The translations under genes and the position numbers were made by a program. Of a stretch of DNA of 22,703 nucleotides, positions 20,330 to 22,703 are shown one piece after another. The stretch's first letter is position 1; each line of letters opens with the position of its first letter. This DNA comes from a virus. The stretch spans positions 1-22,703 of IMG/VR virus record IMGVR_UViG_3300009506_000201. One strand, written 5' to 3'. The notes under the pieces are model-generated. The model was not told where the DNA came from. It saw only the letters and a list, made by a program, of their open reading frames with translations, and made no database searches.

Positions 20330-20704
20330 ATGAATGAAAAAGACAAACAAGAGATGCAGAAGCGAAAAGAAATCAACCAGCTAACGAAGAAAAAGCGTGA
20401 GCAAGATCGTCGTTTAGCGTCCAGAAAACAAAAACGAAAGACACCTATCGTCAAGACCCCAAAACCACGCCAACGATCGACAAGAATCATCGAACAAGAG
20501 CAGTTGGCAGACGAGTTGGTTCGTCTCTCACTGAACCTCGATGTTGATAAAAGTGTTCTCATTACCCTTTTGATGGCAGCCTCGGTTTTACGTGAAGAAA
20601 GGGTCCCAGACTGGTATCTTCTCGAAGCATCACTGCTAACATCTGAACTGCTGTTCGAGTTGGGACTGCAAAATAAAGACCGAGCCGAACTGAAACTTGA
20701 GTAA
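20330..20704 (+). CDS. Unknown basic/helical protein (124 aa), rightward
   Basis: The ATG has GAGGTGG with a 7-nt spacer, a good SD. The N-terminal 50 residues are extremely basic, MNEKDKQEMQKRKEINQLTK then KKREQDRRLASRKQKRK, followed by a TPKPRQR linker. The C-terminal half is helical and hydrophobic, EQLADELVRLSLNLDVDKSV then LITLLMAASVLREERVPDWY and LLEASLLTSELLFELG. A nucleic-acid-binding tail fused to a dimerising helical domain is a reasonable reading; no family is recognised. An intrinsic terminator follows 56 nt after the stop, so this gene is a monocistronic rightward unit beside the replication gene. Confidence 0.7.
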   Translation: MNEKDKQEMQKRKEINQLTKKKREQDRRLASRKQKRKTPIVKTPKPRQRSTRIIEQEQLADELVRLSLNLDVDKSVLITLLMAASVLREERVPDWYLLEASLLTSELLFELGLQNKDRAELKLE

Positions 20705-20760
20705 ATACCTTTGATGGTTCTGGCGTTCCATCGTTCCTTAGAGTATGTAAGTCGAGTTAT

Positions 20761-20786
20761 GGGGCACAGGATGTGCCCCTTTTTAT
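20761..20786 (+). terminator. Intrinsic terminator after the gene at 20330-20704
   Basis: GGGGCACA (20761-20768) pairs perfectly with TGTGCCCC (20772-20779) around a 3-nt loop (GGA), followed by TTTTTATT. This is a compact, strong rightward terminator. Confidence 0.9.
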
Positions 20787-20799
20787 TGGCTTAGAGGCT

Positions 20800-20952
20800 G
20801 GCTGACTGACATCCCTCTTATACCACCTATTCTTCTCCTTCTCCTTTTATCCCTTTATTATAAGAATGCTGTCAGCCTGTAAGCCTATACTATAAAGAAC
20901 TAAGAAAACAGAACTTTTTGGCTGACAGCCCTCCGTCAGCCTCCTGTCAGCC
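20800..20952. repeat. Iteron-like GGCTGAC/GTCAGCC repeats, possible replication origin
   Basis: The 7-mer GGCTGAC occurs at 20800 and 20920 and its complement GTCAGCC at 20871, 20935 and 20946. A perfect 10-bp inverted pair is GCTGTCAGCC (20868-20877) and GGCTGACAGC (20920-20929), and a further CTGTCAGCC lies at 20944-20952 across the helicase stop codon. Between the repeats are a pyrimidine-rich tract (about 20828-20855) and an AT-rich segment (about 20850-20915). Repeats plus AT-rich DNA beside a replicative helicase gene are typical of an origin, but no replication initiator protein is visible here. Confidence 0.4.
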
Positions 20953-22357
20953 TTGTCACCTTCCCATTGAGTGTCTGTGCAATAGACCCAGCAAACGTAT
21001 CAGGAGCAGCATAACAGATGTAATAATCACGCTTAGCCTTATTCTGAAACTGAATGCCGTGTCGCTCCAAATAAGTCGAAGCACTTCGCACCTCCACTGG
21101 TGTCGGTTTGTTATAACCGATGAGATTTAGAATAGCAGTGGCATTACCCCTGAACGAATTGCGGCAATCATCCATAAAGGGTTCAATGTTCCAACTTTCC
21201 ATTTTTTCCATAACTGGGTCTCTAGCTTCAAATTTGAGGTTCAGGTCATTCAGTTGTTCGAGTTCATCAACATCGAGCCAATGTGCTTCACCCTTTGCCT
21301 TGAGAACTGCGAACTCAGCCCACAGTTGTTGCAAGTCGATGTCGTGCTCTCTGTGAATGGCTTCCACATCGAGTACCCAAAAACGTCGATTTCCAGCCTT
21401 ATCAATAAGCATCGACCCTGAATCAGTCGTTGCGAAGAAAGCAGTGCGTCGTGGGTATTGGTTTGCCTTTTTCGCATAAGGAGGACGATAGTGGTCGGCT
21501 TCTTTCGACAGGAACGCTTTGAGCACGTCGATGTCGCTTCGACGAAACGTGCTTCCCAACTCACCAAGTTCAGTAATCCAAGCCCCTAACGCTTCGATGT
21601 ACGTATCCTTGTCTTTATGGTTCAAACTAACACCTTCTTTTATCCAACTTGGATCAGGAACAAGCGATTTCAGCCAACTCGTCTTACCAGTTCCTTGTTT
21701 GCCATCGAAACAAAGCGTACCCTCTAACCTTCCACCGCTGCGGTTCATCACAACATAAACACAACCTAATGCCCACTTCTTCATTAGAAGTTTCTTCATT
21801 GGGTGGGCGGTTTCGATGGTGGCGTAAAATTGTTCTAAACGGCAAACACCGTCCCATTCTTTAGACTGGATCCATTCACGAACGGGGTGATACGGTTGGG
21901 CGAGAAGTTCGATGTGTTCCTCAATCTCCTTAACAGGCAAACCGTGCAAACGAGCGAGGTCTCGAACAACTGTTAGCACTTGGTTGTCGTATAAGTCGGG
22001 AATGAGTGTTTCACCTGGCACAACAACCTCAACCCTTTTCGTCATTTCATTGTATCGGGCGGTGATGTTGTAATAGTCAAGTAAGCACTGAGTGTTTTCC
22101 AATCGTGTGACTGGAACCCAAACGTCCTTACGCACTTCCTTCATGTGAGGAAACGAAATAACGTTGTTATGGGTTTGTTCTTGTTCGAGAACCTCCTGAA
22201 TTGCATCAATGATGTCAATAGCAGTCTTCTTATCCTGTTCGTTTTCGAAACGGAATTGTTTGTTCAGTAGGCTTTCGATGGTTTTTGCGGGTAGGTTTTG
22301 TCGGAGGTAATCTTCAACACGTTCGCCGAATGCCTCCCAATTAACATTGGTAGTCAT
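20936..22357 (-). CDS. VirE/SF3-type replicative helicase (phage P-loop ATPase, 473 aa)
   Basis: The start is ATG 22357, with AAGGA 6 nt upstream; the in-frame ATG at 22390 has no SD. Residues 1-65 are helical and charged. A central region has HPVREWIQSKEWDGVCRLEQ. The P-loop domain has Walker A CFDGKQGTGKTSW (216-228), Walker B-like AWITELGEL (259-267), an arginine-rich YPRRTAFFATTDSG (301-314), and GNRRFWVLDV (322-331). These are the hallmarks of the Virulence-associated E (VirE)/DUF5906 helicase family, found as phage and mobile-element replication helicases, often fused to a primase. No primase (PriCT or Toprim) domain is seen here, so the primase is probably separate or absent. It is expected to unwind DNA at the phage origin. 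A promoter (22434-22462) lies about 70 nt upstream. Confidence 0.85.
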   Translation of the reverse strand: MTTNVNWEAFGERVEDYLRQNLPAKTIESLLNKQFRFENEQDKKTAIDIIDAIQEVLEQEQTHNNVISFPHMKEVRKDVWVPVTRLENTQCLLDYYNITARYNEMTKRVEVVVPGETLIPDLYDNQVLTVVRDLARLHGLPVKEIEEHIELLAQPYHPVREWIQSKEWDGVCRLEQFYATIETAHPMKKLLMKKWALGCVYVVMNRSGGRLEGTLCFDGKQGTGKTSWLKSLVPDPSWIKEGVSLNHKDKDTYIEALGAWITELGELGSTFRRSDIDVLKAFLSKEADHYRPPYAKKANQYPRRTAFFATTDSGSMLIDKAGNRRFWVLDVEAIHREHDIDLQQLWAEFAVLKAKGEAHWLDVDELEQLNDLNLKFEARDPVMEKMESWNIEPFMDDCRNSFRGNATAILNLIGYNKPTPVEVRSASTYLERHGIQFQNKAKRDYYICYAAPDTFAGSIAQTLNGKVTRLTGG

Positions 22358-22433
22358 AGTGTATCCTTCAGTTATCAAGTTGTACCCCATTGCAGGGTCT
22401 TTTCTTCTTCTGCGTCAATGTTTGACAATGACT

Positions 22434-22462
22434 ACTATACTTATGATAGGAAGAATAGGCAA
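22434..22462 (-). promoter_or_regulatory. Promoter of the replicative helicase gene
   Basis: On the - strand TTGCCT (fwd 22457-22462) and TATAGT (fwd 22434-22439) are 17 bp apart, matching 4/6 and 5/6 of the sigma70 consensus. The predicted start near 22427 gives a leader of about 70 nt to the ATG at 22357. The same -10 (TATAGT) and spacing occur upstream of the gene at 20237, so both may be read as one early-promoter class. Confidence 0.55.
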
Positions 22463-22470
22463 CGACCTTG

Positions 22471-22499
22471 TTGTCTTTTGGCTTTTTGGTGTGTATGAT
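22471..22499 (+). promoter_or_regulatory. Promoter of the candidate rightward sRNA
   Basis: TTGTCT (22471-22476) and TATGAT (22494-22499) are separated by exactly 17 bp. The predicted start, about 22506, falls immediately before a 9-bp hairpin. Confidence 0.5.
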
Positions 22500-22505
22500 A
22501 AATAG

Positions 22506-22598
22506 CAACAGGTACTTCTAACGGTACCTGTTTCTACCTCAGTTATTTTCTTTCTTCTGGCAAATAAAAAACCCCTCGCAATGAGGGGTTTGTTTTTT
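22506..22598 (+). ncRNA. Candidate phage small RNA (~92 nt)
   Basis: The predicted transcript from the promoter at 22471-22499 begins with a perfect 9-bp hairpin AACAGGTAC (22507-22515) / GTACCTGTT (22524-22532) with an 8-nt loop. It continues through a pyrimidine-rich single-stranded linker (22533-22569) that includes CTACCTCAG. It ends in a perfect terminator stem AACCCCTC/GAGGGGTT (22570-22577 with 22583-22590) followed by T-rich DNA. It contains no ORF. This 5'-hairpin, linker, terminator layout is that of many bacterial sRNAs. The linker could pair with SD-type sequences such as TGAGGT; that is inference. Confidence 0.45.
22562..22597. terminator. Bidirectional intrinsic terminator
   Basis: AACCCCTC (22570-22577) and GAGGGGTT (22583-22590) pair perfectly with a 5-nt loop. 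T-rich runs follow on both strands: TTTGTTTTTT on the + strand and TTTTTTATTTG on the - strand. It ends the leftward partial gene at the right edge and the candidate rightward sRNA. Confidence 0.88.
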
Positions 22599-22612
22599 GG
22601 GGTGGGAAAGTG

Positions 22613-22703
22613 TTAGTCCTCGTCATCCATTGTGATTAGGTTCCTGAACATAGCCTCTTGACGCTTCTTTGACTCTTCTTCCTCCATCTTTTTGTAAGCC
22701 CTT
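22613..22703 (-). CDS. C-terminal end of an unknown leftward gene (runs off the right edge)
   Basis: The last 29 codons are visible, reading RAYKKMEEEESKKRQEAMFR then NLITMDDED and a TAA stop at 22613-22615, followed within 25 nt by a terminator. The sequence is charged, with an acidic end. Too little is visible to assign a family. It is transcribed in the same direction as the helicase gene but separated from it by a terminator and by the helicase promoter. Confidence 0.65.
   Translation of the reverse strand, partial: RAYKKMEEEESKKRQEAMFRNLITMDDED

Noticed and set aside
20920-20941. GGCTGAC...GTCAGCC hairpin as a terminator of the helicase gene
   Set aside because: On the - strand it is followed by AAAAAG and not by a T-run, so it does not fit an intrinsic terminator. 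It is better viewed as part of the repeat cluster.
22422-22450. TTGACA on the + strand at 22422 as a further rightward promoter
   Set aside because: The only good -10 (TATGAT at 22442) is 14 bp away, and the 17-bp position is GATAGG. The promoter at 22471-22499 is better.
1-22703. CRISPR array, rRNA, insertion sequence or integrase/attachment site
   Set aside because: I looked for regularly spaced direct repeats, transposase or recombinase motifs and rRNA-like sequence and saw none. A lysogenic lifestyle is therefore neither supported nor excluded.

Overview
The window is part of a tailed double-stranded DNA phage (or prophage) genome, almost certainly a siphovirus. It has a complete packaging, head and tail gene set and a tape-measure protein but no sheath or contractile baseplate genes. 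Genes are densely packed with strong Shine-Dalgarno (SD) sites. Promoters look like bacterial sigma70 promoters and terminators are intrinsic. The host is therefore a bacterium, probably proteobacterial. The tail tip follows the plan of gene transfer agents and related proteobacterial phages (DUF2460, DUF2163, NlpC/P60 peptidase, hub). The host genus cannot be read from the sequence.

Layout, right to left. The right edge holds the 3' end of a leftward gene, a terminator and a candidate small RNA on the + strand. Next come a VirE/SF3-type replicative helicase (20936-22357) and a repeat-rich intergenic region (20705-20935) that could be an origin. An unknown divergent gene pair follows (19845-20237 on -, 20330-20704 on +). 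A rightward island (18747-19620) encodes a basic protein, a PD-(D/E)XK resolvase-like nuclease and a small coiled-coil protein. It ends in a structured non-coding segment with a duplicated hairpin motif and a terminator.

From 18655 leftward everything is on the - strand and forms one late structural operon: small terminase, large terminase, DUF4055 portal, scaffold, major capsid protein, a UUCG-loop terminator, then a DnaT-like head adaptor. A host-interaction cassette interrupts the usual order here: a DUF5659 protein, a baseplate/fibre-attachment-like protein, an 848-aa fibre, a LamG-like lectin, small membrane proteins and a 51-aa basic protein. The neck and tail genes then resume: connector-like protein, tail completion, tail terminator, tail tube, frameshifted tail assembly chaperones, tape measure, DUF2460, DUF2163 carrying a LamG insertion, NlpC/P60 peptidase, a short hub-like protein, and a partial unknown gene at the left edge. 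Many neighbours overlap as TAATG or ATGA, which implies translational coupling.

The most notable points are: (i) a LamG-like domain inserted inside the DUF2163 tail-tip protein and clearly paralogous to a free-standing LamG protein 7 kb away; (ii) a tandem RNA-hairpin motif with a compensatory base change; (iii) a candidate phage sRNA near 22.5 kb; (iv) a consensus promoter that abuts an ATG, implying a leaderless mRNA; (v) strong enrichment of the tripeptide Gly-Ser-Pro in the beta-rich structural proteins. All family calls come from reading the sequence; no database search was run.
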